Source of the DNA: Desulfuromusa sp.
GTDB lineage: Bacteria; Desulfobacterota; Desulfuromonadia; Desulfuromonadales; Geopsychrobacteraceae
NCBI GenBank assembly: GCA_021647765.1
Contig: JAKIUD010000006.1
Coordinates: forward strand, 10,862-74,861
Direction of reading: 5' to 3'
Length of the DNA: 64,000 nt
The notes under the pieces were generated by a model. It was not told the DNA's origin, ran no database searches, and was given only the letters and a program-made list of their open reading frames with translations. The position numbers and the translations under genes were made by a program. Each line of letters begins with the position of its first letter. Position 1 is the stretch's first letter. This document shows, one piece after another, positions 35,289-44,012 of this stretch.

Positions 35289-36407
35289 TCAACGGGGGCA
35301 ATCATAATTTTCAGACAAACCTTCCTTGGATAATACTATCTGCCATAATTGATTTTCTCTGGCTCGAAAAGACCCAGCACTAGCAAGCAGGTAATAGTTC
35401 CACATCCGGCGAAAGCGTTCATCGTATCTTTGCCGAAGTTCTGGCCAGGCATTCTCAAAATTTTCATGCCATTTCATCAACGTTTTATCATAATCTAACC
35501 CGAAATTATGCCAATCCTCCAAAACAAAATGGCCTTCAAACGCTGAACTTATTTGTTGTGAAGAAGGAATCATCCCATTTGGAAAGATATAACGCTCAAT
35601 CCACGGATCAGTTCTTTTTGCTGGAGTATTTCCACCAATTGTATGCAAGAGGAATAAGCCGTCATCCTCCAACAATTCGTTGATTTTTTTAAAATAGGTA
35701 CGGTAATTTTTATAACCAACATGTTCAAACATACCGATAGAGACAATCCGATCAAAACGATCCTGAATCTTTCTATAATCCTGAACACGGATCTCTACAG
35801 GCAGGTTACGGCAGTTTTCTTCTGCCAATTTTGCCTGTTCTTTTGAAATTGTAATTCCGACAACTTTAACACCGTAATTTTCAGCCATATAACGTGCTGT
35901 TCCACCCCATCCACAACCAACATCCAACACTTTTTGACCCTCTTTCAAATGTAGTTTTCGGCAGGTCAAATCCAGTTTTGCAAGCTGCGCTTCTTCCAGG
36001 TTCTGTGCATTTTTCCAGTAGCCACAACTGTAAATCATCCGCGAATCAAGCATACTTTTATAGAGATCATTACCAATATCATAATGATCCACACCGACCT
36101 GAAAGGCTCGATTGGGAGATTGGCAATTAAGGAATTTAGCTTTTAGAGAATCTACAAGAACAACCGCAGATTTGAACTGCTTATCAATATGAGATTTAAT
36201 CAGTTGAGTCGCAAGTTGATCCAGCGATTCCGTATCCCACCAACCATCCATATAGGCTTCACCAAATCCCAGACTCCCTTTCGCCAGAACACGCTGAAAA
36301 AGGTGATTATTCTTAACTCGTATATCCCAAGGGCGCTTGCCATCAAGGACAATGTCGGCGTGACCAAGTATAGTTTCAACGTGTTTACGCAGGTGGGTGT
36401 TTACCAT
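35289..36407 (-). CDS. cfa: Cyclopropane-fatty-acyl-phospholipid synthase
   Basis: SAM-dependent enzyme that converts unsaturated phospholipid acyl chains at the inner membrane to cyclopropane forms; 372 residues, close to E. coli Cfa (382). It shows 'GEAYMDGWWD', 'HYDIGNDLYKSMLD', 'YSCGYWKNAQNLEEAQ' and the SAM site 'LDVGCGWGGTARYMA'. 'SIGMFEHVGYKNY' carries the bicarbonate-binding region. The ATG at 36407 has GGAGG five bases upstream; the longer frame is rejected. The stop codon abuts repeat R3. Usually induced in stationary phase; no such signal was identified. Confidence 0.95.
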   Translation of the reverse strand: MVNTHLRKHVETILGHADIVLDGKRPWDIRVKNNHLFQRVLAKGSLGFGEAYMDGWWDTESLDQLATQLIKSHIDKQFKSAVVLVDSLKAKFLNCQSPNRAFQVGVDHYDIGNDLYKSMLDSRMIYSCGYWKNAQNLEEAQLAKLDLTCRKLHLKEGQKVLDVGCGWGGTARYMAENYGVKVVGITISKEQAKLAEENCRNLPVEIRVQDYRKIQDRFDRIVSIGMFEHVGYKNYRTYFKKINELLEDDGLFLLHTIGGNTPAKRTDPWIERYIFPNGMIPSSQQISSAFEGHFVLEDWHNFGLDYDKTLMKWHENFENAWPELRQRYDERFRRMWNYYLLASAGSFRARENQLWQIVLSKEGLSENYDCPR

Positions 36408-36641
36408 AAGCGCCTCCCTAGTAGACAGACACAAATTTACAGCTGTAATATAGGGGAGCTTAAAGGGAGAACTATCAAGATGGATTGAAGAGAGATTCCC
36501 CTATATTATAGAAGATCCATAATTCAACATACAGAAATGAGAAATAAAACTTGATGTTATACTTAATATCTACCCCGGTTTTAATGAATTGTCAAGTATC
36601 AAACACTGGTTGTAAATGACATTAAAGAAACAAAACAAAAA

Positions 36642-37706
36642 TCAAACTGGAACAAAAGACGATTCCTTATCGATCCGTTTTATCACTGCCAGCAATAATG
36701 AAATAGCATGATCTATATCAGATAAGGAGAGAGTTTCCACCGGTGTATGCATATAGCGCAGCGGAATACCCAGCAGTGCCGTTGCTACCCCACCGCGAGA
36801 TAGTTGCATGATATTAGCATCGGTACCGGTAGCGCGTGGAACACCAATGATCTGAATTGGAATATTTTCTTTTGCTGCAGAATCAACCATTAATTTAAAC
36901 AGCACCGGATTGATATTGGCTCCCCGGGCAAGTACAGGCCCTTTTCCAAGTTCGACCCGACCAATTGCAGACTGCTCGACATCTGGATAATCGGTAGCAT
37001 GAGTGACCTCAACGACAATACCAACATCGGGCTTAACTCCGTAACTGCTGGTTGCTGCACCACGCAAGCCAATCTCTTCCTGAACCGTGGAAACAGCATA
37101 GAGATCAGAGGCAATTCCACCCTGATCCTTGACCCGCTTCATCACCTCTGTAACGATAAATGCACCCACCTTGTCATCAAAAGCCCGTGAAGTTGCCCGA
37201 TCATTTTGCAGTTTTTGCACACCAACGGCAAAGGTCACTGGATCACCAATTTGAATCAGCCTTTCAACTTCTTCACGATCTGAACAACCGATATCGATAA
37301 ACTGCTTTTTCAGATTGATAACTTTATCACGATCCTTCTGTTCAATCAGGTGAATTGCTTTTTTGCCAATCACACCAGGGATTTCACCTTGAGAGGTATG
37401 AATCGACACCCGCTGCCCTGGTGACAGGTGAGGATCGACTCCACCAATAGCAGCAAAATAGATAAAACCGCAATCATCGACATATTGCACCATAAAACCA
37501 ATCTCATCACAATGACCAGCCAACATAACCCGCGGGTCGCCCTCCCCTTTGAGATTGGCGATCAAATTTCCCATAACATCGGTGTGCAGACTATCAGCTA
37601 TTCCGTCCAGCTGTTTTTTTATCACTCTCTGCGCTGGCTGCTCATAACCGGACGGACTGGGCGTTTCGACCAGTTCTTTCAAAAAAGAAAAATCTTGTGC
37701 GTTCAT
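36642..37706 (-). CDS. M42 family metallo-aminopeptidase
   Basis: 354-residue cytoplasmic peptidase of the FrvX/tetrahedral aminopeptidase family, which trims oligopeptides. Two-metal ligands are visible in 'LAGHCDEIGFMVQY' (His and Asp), 'SRAFDDKVGAF', the catalytic Glu pair in 'VQEEIGLRGA', and a late His in 'RYMHTPVETLS'. AGGTT precedes the ATG. It is followed upstream by a PHP phosphoesterase gene and miaB on the same strand. The peptidase role fits amino-acid use by this organism; the substrate is not predictable. Confidence 0.9.
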   Translation of the reverse strand: MNAQDFSFLKELVETPSPSGYEQPAQRVIKKQLDGIADSLHTDVMGNLIANLKGEGDPRVMLAGHCDEIGFMVQYVDDCGFIYFAAIGGVDPHLSPGQRVSIHTSQGEIPGVIGKKAIHLIEQKDRDKVINLKKQFIDIGCSDREEVERLIQIGDPVTFAVGVQKLQNDRATSRAFDDKVGAFIVTEVMKRVKDQGGIASDLYAVSTVQEEIGLRGAATSSYGVKPDVGIVVEVTHATDYPDVEQSAIGRVELGKGPVLARGANINPVLFKLMVDSAAKENIPIQIIGVPRATGTDANIMQLSRGGVATALLGIPLRYMHTPVETLSLSDIDHAISLLLAVIKRIDKESSFVPV

Positions 37707-37734
37707 GGACTAACCTCGATTAGCTTTCTAGTTT

Positions 37735-38403
37735 TTATCCGTTTTTATCCGCGTAAACCTTAGCCTTCGCAACCAATGCTGCTGAATTTTTCTGCGCCTG
37801 CAAAAATTGCTCTTCTGTCATCCCAGCCCCCAACGCAATTTTATGTACCATTTCTGGATCAAGAATATCAGTCGGCGCATGGGCATCATTATTAATCACC
37901 AGTTTTGCCCCATATTTCTGAGCCAATTTAACCACATGACCATTGGTCAGAGAGTTTCCCTTGCGGGTCGTCACCTCAAGATAAACCCCAAATTCAGCAG
38001 CCAAAGCCACCTCTTCAGCTGTTATCAAGCCGGGATGGGCAAGAATGTCGATACCCGCTTTTATCGCCGCCATATTGGTACCAGGCCTAACCGGATCAAC
38101 AATCGACTCTCCGTGAACTAAAACAATCTCAGCGCCATTATCCCTGGCCAGCTGTGCAACATCAGCAATCGCTGCTGGTGGAACATGGGTCAGTTCAACC
38201 CCGGCCAAAACCCGGATACTATTTGCTACACCAATCTCATCAACAACATCGACAATATTATCAAGCAACCATTTTGTGTTCGTTTTATCAGCGTGATCGG
38301 TAATCGCAATAGCACTATAACCAGCCACAGCAGCCCGTCGAACCAACTCGGCTGGAACCAGTTCACCATCACTGAAAAATGTGTGTGTATGTAAATCAAT
38401 CAT
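37735..38403 (-). CDS. PHP-domain phosphoesterase, histidinol-phosphatase-like
   Basis: 222 residues with the PHP metal-site motifs: 'DLHTHTFFSDGE' at the N-terminus, 'ITDHAD', 'GVELTHVPP', 'HGES' and 'ILAHPGLI', and the final 'VINNDAHAP'. These bind a trinuclear metal centre that hydrolyses phosphate esters. The ATG at 38403 opens at MIDLHTHT, the standard family start; a 14-codon extension overlapping miaB is rejected. It follows miaB by 19 bases. The true substrate is unknown; no his genes are nearby. Confidence 0.85.
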   Translation of the reverse strand: MIDLHTHTFFSDGELVPAELVRRAAVAGYSAIAITDHADKTNTKWLLDNIVDVVDEIGVANSIRVLAGVELTHVPPAAIADVAQLARDNGAEIVLVHGESIVDPVRPGTNMAAIKAGIDILAHPGLITAEEVALAAEFGVYLEVTTRKGNSLTNGHVVKLAQKYGAKLVINNDAHAPTDILDPEMVHKIALGAGMTEEQFLQAQKNSAALVAKAKVYADKNG

Positions 38404-38422
38404 GTCAATCCATCGTCCTTTA

Positions 38423-39751
38423 TCAGAGTTCAACCAGCTCGCCAAGGTGTGAATTACGCATTACTTGTGAAACCTTAACCGGAACAGTCTGTCCAATCAA
38501 CCCTGTAGCTCCGGAGAAGTTGACAATCCGGTTCCATGTTGACCTGCCGAATAATTGCCCCTCCCCCTGTTTGCTGACTCCCTCAACTAAAACCGGCAAT
38601 ACGCAACCAGCATCTTCCTGCCAGATTTCCGCACTTACCCGCCGCTGCAATTGAAGGAGCCGATCAAAGCGTTGCTGTTTCTCCATTTTTGATTGATCAT
38701 CTTCCATCTTTGCGGCTGCTGTTTCAATCCGGGGCGAGTAAAGAAAAGTGAAAGCATCAGCATAACGAACCTCTTCCACCAAATCGAGGGTTGCCTGAAA
38801 ATCTTCTTCATTTTCTTGAGGAAAACCGACGATAATATCTGTTGTCAGCCTAATTTCCGGACAGATTTTTTTTAAACGGGCAACCTTGTCTAAATACTCA
38901 CTTACGCTATAACCTCGATTCATCATTTTGAGAATCCGGTCTGAACCACTTTGGAACGGCAAATGAATATGATGACACAACTTATCCAGAGATCCAAAAC
39001 AAGCAATCAGTTCATCGGTCAGATCTTTGGGATGTGAAGTGGCAAAGCGTAACCGCTCCAACCCTTCTATGGCATTAACCTTTTTCAGCAATTCGGCAAA
39101 TGAAAGTTCTGCAGCATCCTTGAGACCGTAAGAATTGACATTCTGACCGAGCAGGGTTATTTCGCGTGCTCCCTGTTTCACCAGTTCAGTCACCTCATCA
39201 ATCACTTCAGAACTTGGCCGGCTGATCTCACGGCCACGAACATGTGGAACAATACAATATGAACAGAAATTGTCACAACCTTGCATTACGGTGACAAAAC
39301 GGGTAACCGTCTCACGGAAAGTCCGTTCAGGGAACAGATTCAAACGAGTTTCTCGATCCAGAAAATCGGTTGCACTACTACGCTCACGTTTTTCTTCGAT
39401 CTGTCGAATCAGTTGCGGAAGCTGGTGTATATTGTGAGTGCCAAAGACTAGATCGAGGTATGCTACATTTTCCAACATCCTCTCCCCTTCCTGCTGTGCC
39501 ACACATCCACCAACTCCGATAATCAGTTCCGGTCGTTGATCTTTAATCGGCTTAAAACGACCAAGATGACCATAGACCTTACGTTCTGCCTTATCACGAA
39601 CGGAGCAGGTATTCAGCAAAATCAGATCTGCCCTCTCGGCAGAATCAACCTGCGAATAGCCAATATTCTGCAACAGATCAACAATCTGTTCCGAATCGAC
39701 AATATTCATCTGACAGCCAAAAGTTTCCAGGTAAAACGCTTTATTATTCAT
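38423..39751 (-). CDS. miaB: tRNA i6A37 methylthiotransferase
   Basis: Radical-SAM enzyme that makes ms2i6A37 in tRNA; 442 residues. The N-terminal UPF0004 cysteines lie in 'TFGCQMNIVDSE', 'LLNTCSVRDKAE' and 'GVGGCVAQQEG'. The radical-SAM motif is 'CDNFCSYCIVPHVRGRE', and a TRAM domain with 'GRSTWNRIVNF' closes the protein. The GCQMN signature identifies MiaB as against MtaB at 23 kb. First gene of the minus-strand series miaB-PHP-M42. Confidence 0.95.
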   Translation of the reverse strand: MNNKAFYLETFGCQMNIVDSEQIVDLLQNIGYSQVDSAERADLILLNTCSVRDKAERKVYGHLGRFKPIKDQRPELIIGVGGCVAQQEGERMLENVAYLDLVFGTHNIHQLPQLIRQIEEKRERSSATDFLDRETRLNLFPERTFRETVTRFVTVMQGCDNFCSYCIVPHVRGREISRPSSEVIDEVTELVKQGAREITLLGQNVNSYGLKDAAELSFAELLKKVNAIEGLERLRFATSHPKDLTDELIACFGSLDKLCHHIHLPFQSGSDRILKMMNRGYSVSEYLDKVARLKKICPEIRLTTDIIVGFPQENEEDFQATLDLVEEVRYADAFTFLYSPRIETAAAKMEDDQSKMEKQQRFDRLLQLQRRVSAEIWQEDAGCVLPVLVEGVSKQGEGQLFGRSTWNRIVNFSGATGLIGQTVPVKVSQVMRNSHLGELVEL

Positions 39752-39818
39752 TTATCACCATATCAGTCAGAATAAGTTATAAAAAGTTGCGCATCATATC
39801 GACCAGCATCCCTGCAAG

Positions 39819-40346
39819 TCAAACAGAATCTGATGGTGCTTGTTTCGATCCGTTCTTTGGCAGAAGTTTGAGAAAAATTTCAGGGTGTTCCAGACATTCC
39901 AATGTCACCGGGGGACTCCCGGTAAAATATAACTGCAGGCTTAAAAGATGCTGACCGTATTTTTTCTGTTTAAATCGTTTAAAGTCACAGAGTTGATAAG
40001 TCGAAGTTTTGCCAACAATAAGCTTATTTCGCACCAGCAAACGTTGATCGGTTAAAGCATAAAAGATCTCTTCCCAACGTAAGCGTGCCAATGCCAACTG
40101 CCCCGGCCCGACAAAAAATGCAGCAACCGCTAACAAAAAAGGAGCCAGTGCCAACCACCAGGAATACCCTTGATAATAGACCAGTTGGGCACCGACCATG
40201 AGCCAGAAACTACAGGCTAAAAAGAGAATTGTCCCGATGGTTGCTTGCAACCAATGGCGAAAAGTGTAGCAGCGTGGTGCTGGACGCCCCTGCCAGAGAA
40301 TATTTTCACCTTCTGCCAAAGACCATGGAAAATTTCTTAAACTCAT
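39819..40346 (-). CDS. Membrane protein with bacterial PH-like domain
   Basis: 175 residues. Two hydrophobic helices (about 34-55 and 62-82) are followed by a soluble part with 'EIFYALTDQRLLVRNKLIVGKTSTY', the look of a bacterial PH (bPH) domain. The start overlaps the stop of the TPR lipoprotein gene by four bases, so the two are translated together and may act together at the envelope. No specific function is assigned to this family. Confidence 0.6.
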   Translation of the reverse strand: MSLRNFPWSLAEGENILWQGRPAPRCYTFRHWLQATIGTILFLACSFWLMVGAQLVYYQGYSWWLALAPFLLAVAAFFVGPGQLALARLRWEEIFYALTDQRLLVRNKLIVGKTSTYQLCDFKRFKQKKYGQHLLSLQLYFTGSPPVTLECLEHPEIFLKLLPKNGSKQAPSDSV

Positions 40347-40981
40347 TTCGAGAGACTCCTCAAACGGGTTGACGCAACTTGACCTAATTTACTATTTTTA
40401 TCAACCTGCACAACAACTTGGTAAAGTTCTCGTGCTCGCGGAAAATTTCCTTGTGCTTCCTCAGCCTCACCAAGGAGAAATGTCCCCTGGGTTGTCGGCA
40501 GCAGTTGCAAAGAAACTTCAAGCTGGGAGATGGCCTTGGAAAATTGTCGATTCTGTAGATAAATATATCCCAGACCTAAATGGGATTTGTGATAATCGGG
40601 ATCAAATCTTACCGCCTTAAGCAAATAACGCCGGGCGGGAACGATATCCTCCTTGCGCAGGTAAGCCATCCCTAATTCGGTCAGTAAAAACCCACTTTCA
40701 GGAATCTGTTGCATCGCCTTGTGGTAGGTCTCAAGCGCAATATCCAACTGACCTTGCGCCTCGGAAATACGTGCCTGTTCGTAAAGCATATATGCTTCAG
40801 GATGTGTCTCCCGCAACTGTTGCACGGCTTGATCATGTAAAATCCTGCTTTGCCGGATTTCCTGCTGCATTAAGATTCCCCTGGACATAAGATCACTCTG
40901 CTCAGTCGACGGATTCACGACACAACCACTTAATCCAAGAATAAAACCCAGCAACAACAAATAGATATGGTATATTTTCAA
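40343..40981 (-). CDS. TPR-repeat lipoprotein
   Basis: 212 residues. The TTG start at 40981 is preferred: GGGAG lies seven bases upstream and it gives a normal lipoprotein signal MKIYHIYLLLLGFILGLSGC with the lipobox LSGC. A GTG 14 codons earlier has no usable ribosome site and would collide with the divergent promoter. After an extended stretch, three or four tetratricopeptide repeats follow (for example 'LLTELGMAYLRKEDIVPARRYL', split here as LLTELGMAYLR and VPARRYLLKAV). Membrane-anchored scaffold, partner unknown; coupled to the PH-like protein. Confidence 0.75.
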   Translation of the reverse strand: MKIYHIYLLLLGFILGLSGCVVNPSTEQSDLMSRGILMQQEIRQSRILHDQAVQQLRETHPEAYMLYEQARISEAQGQLDIALETYHKAMQQIPESGFLLTELGMAYLRKEDIVPARRYLLKAVRFDPDYHKSHLGLGYIYLQNRQFSKAISQLEVSLQLLPTTQGTFLLGEAEEAQGNFPRARELYQVVVQVDKNSKLGQVASTRLRSLSK

Positions 40982-41046
40982 GAGATAACTCCCGTGTCCA
41001 ATAGTATTTTTTTTACTTACCACACCTTAATGTTAAAGGAGTTTTG

Positions 41047-41586
41047 ATGCTTTCTAAAAATGATGCAACAGTTTTGTTGAAAATTGCCCGTGAGGCTATT
41101 ATTCATCATATCAGGAATGAGGATTATAGCCCGACACCAAGAGAAGAAAAAGCCCTCAATGAACATTCCGGCTGTTTTGTAACAATTAAACGCGGTGGCC
41201 ACTTACGCGGCTGCATCGGAAACTTTCAGTCTCAACAACCAGTGTATCAAGAAGTTTCGACAATGGCTGTCGCTGCGGCCAGTCAGGATCCACGTTTTCA
41301 ACCCATGACACTTGAGGAACTGGATAATTTTGAGCTGGAGATTACGGTTCTATCGCCTCTGGAAAAAATTGACGATATCAACCAGATTAAAGTTGGCACT
41401 CACGGTATTTACATCATAAAAGGGCATAACCGTGGCGTGTTATTGCCACAAGTCGCCACAGAATATGGTTGGGACAGAGAAACTTTTCTTCGGCAAACCT
41501 GTATCAAAGCGGGGCTAGCTGAAAACTCATGGCAGCTTCCAGATGCAGAAATCTATATTTTCAGTGGGCAAATTTTCAGCGAATAA
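41047..41586 (+). CDS. AMMECR1 domain protein (AmmeMemoRadiSam system protein A-like)
   Basis: 179 residues covering one AMMECR1 domain. The conserved 'HLRGCIGNF' motif (about 55-63) and 'SQDPRFQPMTLEEL' are present, with 'GRGVLLPQV'-type text near the end (here HNRGVLLPQVATEYGW). AAGGAG lies five bases before the ATG. The domain is often found with a Memo protein and a radical-SAM protein in one operon; neither is adjacent here. It diverges from the TPR lipoprotein gene with a 65-base gap. Biochemical function unproven. Confidence 0.85.
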   Translation: MLSKNDATVLLKIAREAIIHHIRNEDYSPTPREEKALNEHSGCFVTIKRGGHLRGCIGNFQSQQPVYQEVSTMAVAAASQDPRFQPMTLEELDNFELEITVLSPLEKIDDINQIKVGTHGIYIIKGHNRGVLLPQVATEYGWDRETFLRQTCIKAGLAENSWQLPDAEIYIFSGQIFSE

Positions 41587-41675
41587 AGTTAAAGTTAAAC
41601 CATCAATAATCATTATAACTAACTGAAGTGCAGGTCAATTTAGTTACAATGTTATAATATTTTTTAAGTGAAAAA

Positions 41676-42593
41676 CTAGGCAATAAATCCTTGAAGGATG
41701 CCCGTCAGAGTGAGCACACTGGCCGCAATCCAGAGAATAACACCATGAAACAATGGTCGAGGTCCTATTTTTTGCAGAACTTCACGACTCAACCCACATC
41801 CAATGAGAAATAAGGTAACGACCAAAGCTTGTCTGGCAATAATACTCAAGAAATTCCACAGAACAGAGAGTTGCGGAAGGAGACTGTGCAATACCGCCGC
41901 TAAAATAAAACCGACAATAAAAAGTGGAAACTTAGCTTTCTGATCAGAATGAAACCATAAACCTGCAAGTAAAGCTATGGGCGCGATCCAGGCAGCGCGA
42001 GTCAATTTTACCGTTGTCCCGATACGCAGGGCTTCTGCCCCATAGCTTGTTGCCGCACCGACAACACTACTGGTATCATGGATGGCTAAACCGGCCCAGA
42101 CTCCAAATTGATGCTGGCTCAAATCAAATACGTGGCCGAGCAACGGAAACAAGATTAAAGCTACGGCATTTAGAGTAAAAACCGTTGCCAGAGAAACAGC
42201 GACTTCATCATCCTTGGCTCCGACAACAGGCGACATGGCGGCAATGGCACTACCACCACAGATAGCCGTACCGCAAGAAATAAGGATAGCGGTGTTTCCT
42301 TGCAATTTGAGCAACCGCCCCAAAAGCAGCCCAACCCCGATAGTCAACAGAATCCCGATCACGGTATAACCGATGGCTCCCCGACCAACACTCCAGACTT
42401 CCTGAATACTTAATCCAAATCCCAACCCGACAACAGATATTTTCAACAGTTTCTGGCTGGCTACCGTTGATTCTTTCGGCCAGGGGTTGCCAATTATCAG
42501 ACTGAACATAATTCCTGCGGCCAGAGCTATCGGAGTTGTAACCCCCGGAACTGCACAAATTAAGACAAGCAGGATAAATATAATTTTAGGCAT
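41676..42593 (-). CDS. YeiH family membrane protein (putative sulfate/sulfite exporter, UPF0324)
   Basis: 305-residue inner-membrane protein with about ten helices. Family marks are 'GLGFGLSIQEV', 'ISCGTAICGGSAIAAMSPV', 'LATVFTLNAVALILFPLLGH' and 'GLAIHDTSSVVGAATSYG'. The family is labelled putative sulfate exporter, on limited evidence. GGAGA stands before the ATG. A LysR gene starts 123 bases away on the other strand, the same divergent arrangement as E. coli yeiH/yeiE, so regulation by that protein is likely. Confidence 0.88.
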   Translation of the reverse strand: MPKIIFILLVLICAVPGVTTPIALAAGIMFSLIIGNPWPKESTVASQKLLKISVVGLGFGLSIQEVWSVGRGAIGYTVIGILLTIGVGLLLGRLLKLQGNTAILISCGTAICGGSAIAAMSPVVGAKDDEVAVSLATVFTLNAVALILFPLLGHVFDLSQHQFGVWAGLAIHDTSSVVGAATSYGAEALRIGTTVKLTRAAWIAPIALLAGLWFHSDQKAKFPLFIVGFILAAVLHSLLPQLSVLWNFLSIIARQALVVTLFLIGCGLSREVLQKIGPRPLFHGVILWIAASVLTLTGILQGFIA

Positions 42594-42716
42594 AGGGTCT
42601 CCACTGTTCTTTTAATAGATTTTATTCAGTTATTTATGGTCGCGATAGTAGCAATCTTTTCATATAAATAAAAATAGATAGTTTTTACAATCTAGATCAA
42701 TTATATTGATGTATCT

Positions 42717-43607
42717 ATGAGTATAAGCCTGAGAAAACTTGAAATTTTTGTGACTGTCGCAACCCTGGGCAGTGTTACTGGAACTGCCGACAAATTACTG
42801 CTCAGCCAGTCTGCTGTCAGCATGGCATTGGCAGATTTAGAGAATCAGCATGCTCACCCATTGTTTCTTCGCCTTGGACGCAAACTGAAATTGAATGATC
42901 GGGGGAAAATGCTTTTGCCCACTGCGCAAGACATCCTCAAGCAACTATCCAAGTTTGAACAACAGCTTGACAGTTCAACGACAGAACCTCTGGGACAACT
43001 TCGTGTTGGAGCAAGCACAACGATAGGAAACTACCTGTTACCGTCACTCATGGCTCAATTTTCACATAAGTATTCTAAAGCTCAAATTGTCATGCAGGTT
43101 GGCAACAGTAAAGCTATTTCTGCAGCTTTGAGCGAAGGAAGTATTGATCTGGCGCTAATCGAGGGACCATGCCATCTTGCGCATCTGAAACAATATCATT
43201 GGCAGAATGATGAATTAGTTGTCATTGCTGGCAATAAACATCCATGGGTAAACGGCAAGACAATCAGTCAGGAAGAGCTATTAAATGCAGATTGGATAAT
43301 TCGGGAAGCAGGATCTGGCACCAGAGAAGTATTTGAACAGGCTTTGGGAGCGCCCTTGTTCAATCTTTCATCCGGAATAGAAATGGGTCACACAGAAGCG
43401 ATTAAAAAAGCCGTAGAAGCAGGCCTTGGGGTCAGCTGCCTGTCCCGTCTGGCGGTACAACGAGAGCTTGAACACGGTTGGTTAGTTGAAATCCCAACAA
43501 CGTTACAACTTACACGTCCACTTTCACTGCTACGACTGCCATCGGACTACTGCAGCCCCCTGTTGAAGGCCTGTTTGGATATGTTGATACCGGGTTTTGC
43601 GGAATAA
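42717..43607 (+). CDS. LysR family transcriptional regulator, YeiE-like
   Basis: 296 residues. The N-terminal winged helix ('LRKLEIFVTVATLGSVTGTADKLLLSQSAVSMALADLE' in parts, residues 5-42) is followed by a periplasmic-binding-like effector domain with 'DWIIREAGSGTREVFEQAL' (about 188-206), a motif typical of the YeiE/CysB-like branch. It diverges from yeiH; its product probably represses or activates that gene in response to a sulfur oxyanion (inference from E. coli). No strong Shine-Dalgarno sequence precedes the ATG. Confidence 0.88.
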   Translation: MSISLRKLEIFVTVATLGSVTGTADKLLLSQSAVSMALADLENQHAHPLFLRLGRKLKLNDRGKMLLPTAQDILKQLSKFEQQLDSSTTEPLGQLRVGASTTIGNYLLPSLMAQFSHKYSKAQIVMQVGNSKAISAALSEGSIDLALIEGPCHLAHLKQYHWQNDELVVIAGNKHPWVNGKTISQEELLNADWIIREAGSGTREVFEQALGAPLFNLSSGIEMGHTEAIKKAVEAGLGVSCLSRLAVQRELEHGWLVEIPTTLQLTRPLSLLRLPSDYCSPLLKACLDMLIPGFAE

Positions 43608-43718
43608 AACTTTCGAGTAGTTTTTCAGAAATAAAAAACAATTTTTCAAACTGATTCGGTATTCCTCTCCACATCGGGGAGAAGTACCGAAATAAGTTAC
43701 CTCAGACAGTTTATTTGG

Positions 43719-43997
43719 TTAGCCTGCTTCACGCTCCAAACCTTTTCTGATCTTATAGAAATAATCAACTAAAGCTCCAGATTCTTCAGCAGATAAATTC
43801 TCAAGACCGTTTTTGTGCATGATATTGATGATCAGATGCCAGGTATCTCTAGTAAAGCCAGGTTTTCCCGGATCAGCAACAGAATCATGGCAAGAGACAC
43901 AATATTTGTTATTTAGTGCATACCCGTGCATCTGATTTTGGTGCTCGTAGCGTAACTGCTGGCAGCCAAAATAAAATACTAACTAAACTCTCTTCAT
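43719..43997 (-). pseudogene. Monohaem c-type cytochrome gene with an in-frame amber codon
   Basis: The only well-placed start is the ATG at 43997, with GAGGAGGAG upstream. The frame reads M-K-R-V, then TAG at 43985-43983, then LVFYFGCQQLRYEH and onward without interruption to a haem site CVSCH. A probable axial Met follows in 'WHLIINIMHKNG', and the frame stops at 43719 (92 codons). The segment after the stop looks like a signal or lipoprotein leader (FGC). A start at the ATG at 43931 would give 70 residues without an export signal, so haem attachment would fail. Nonsense mutation, sequence error or suppression are the options. Last gene of the uncharacterised cluster. Confidence 0.6.
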
Positions 43998-44012
43998 ACA
44001 CTCCTCCTCAAT

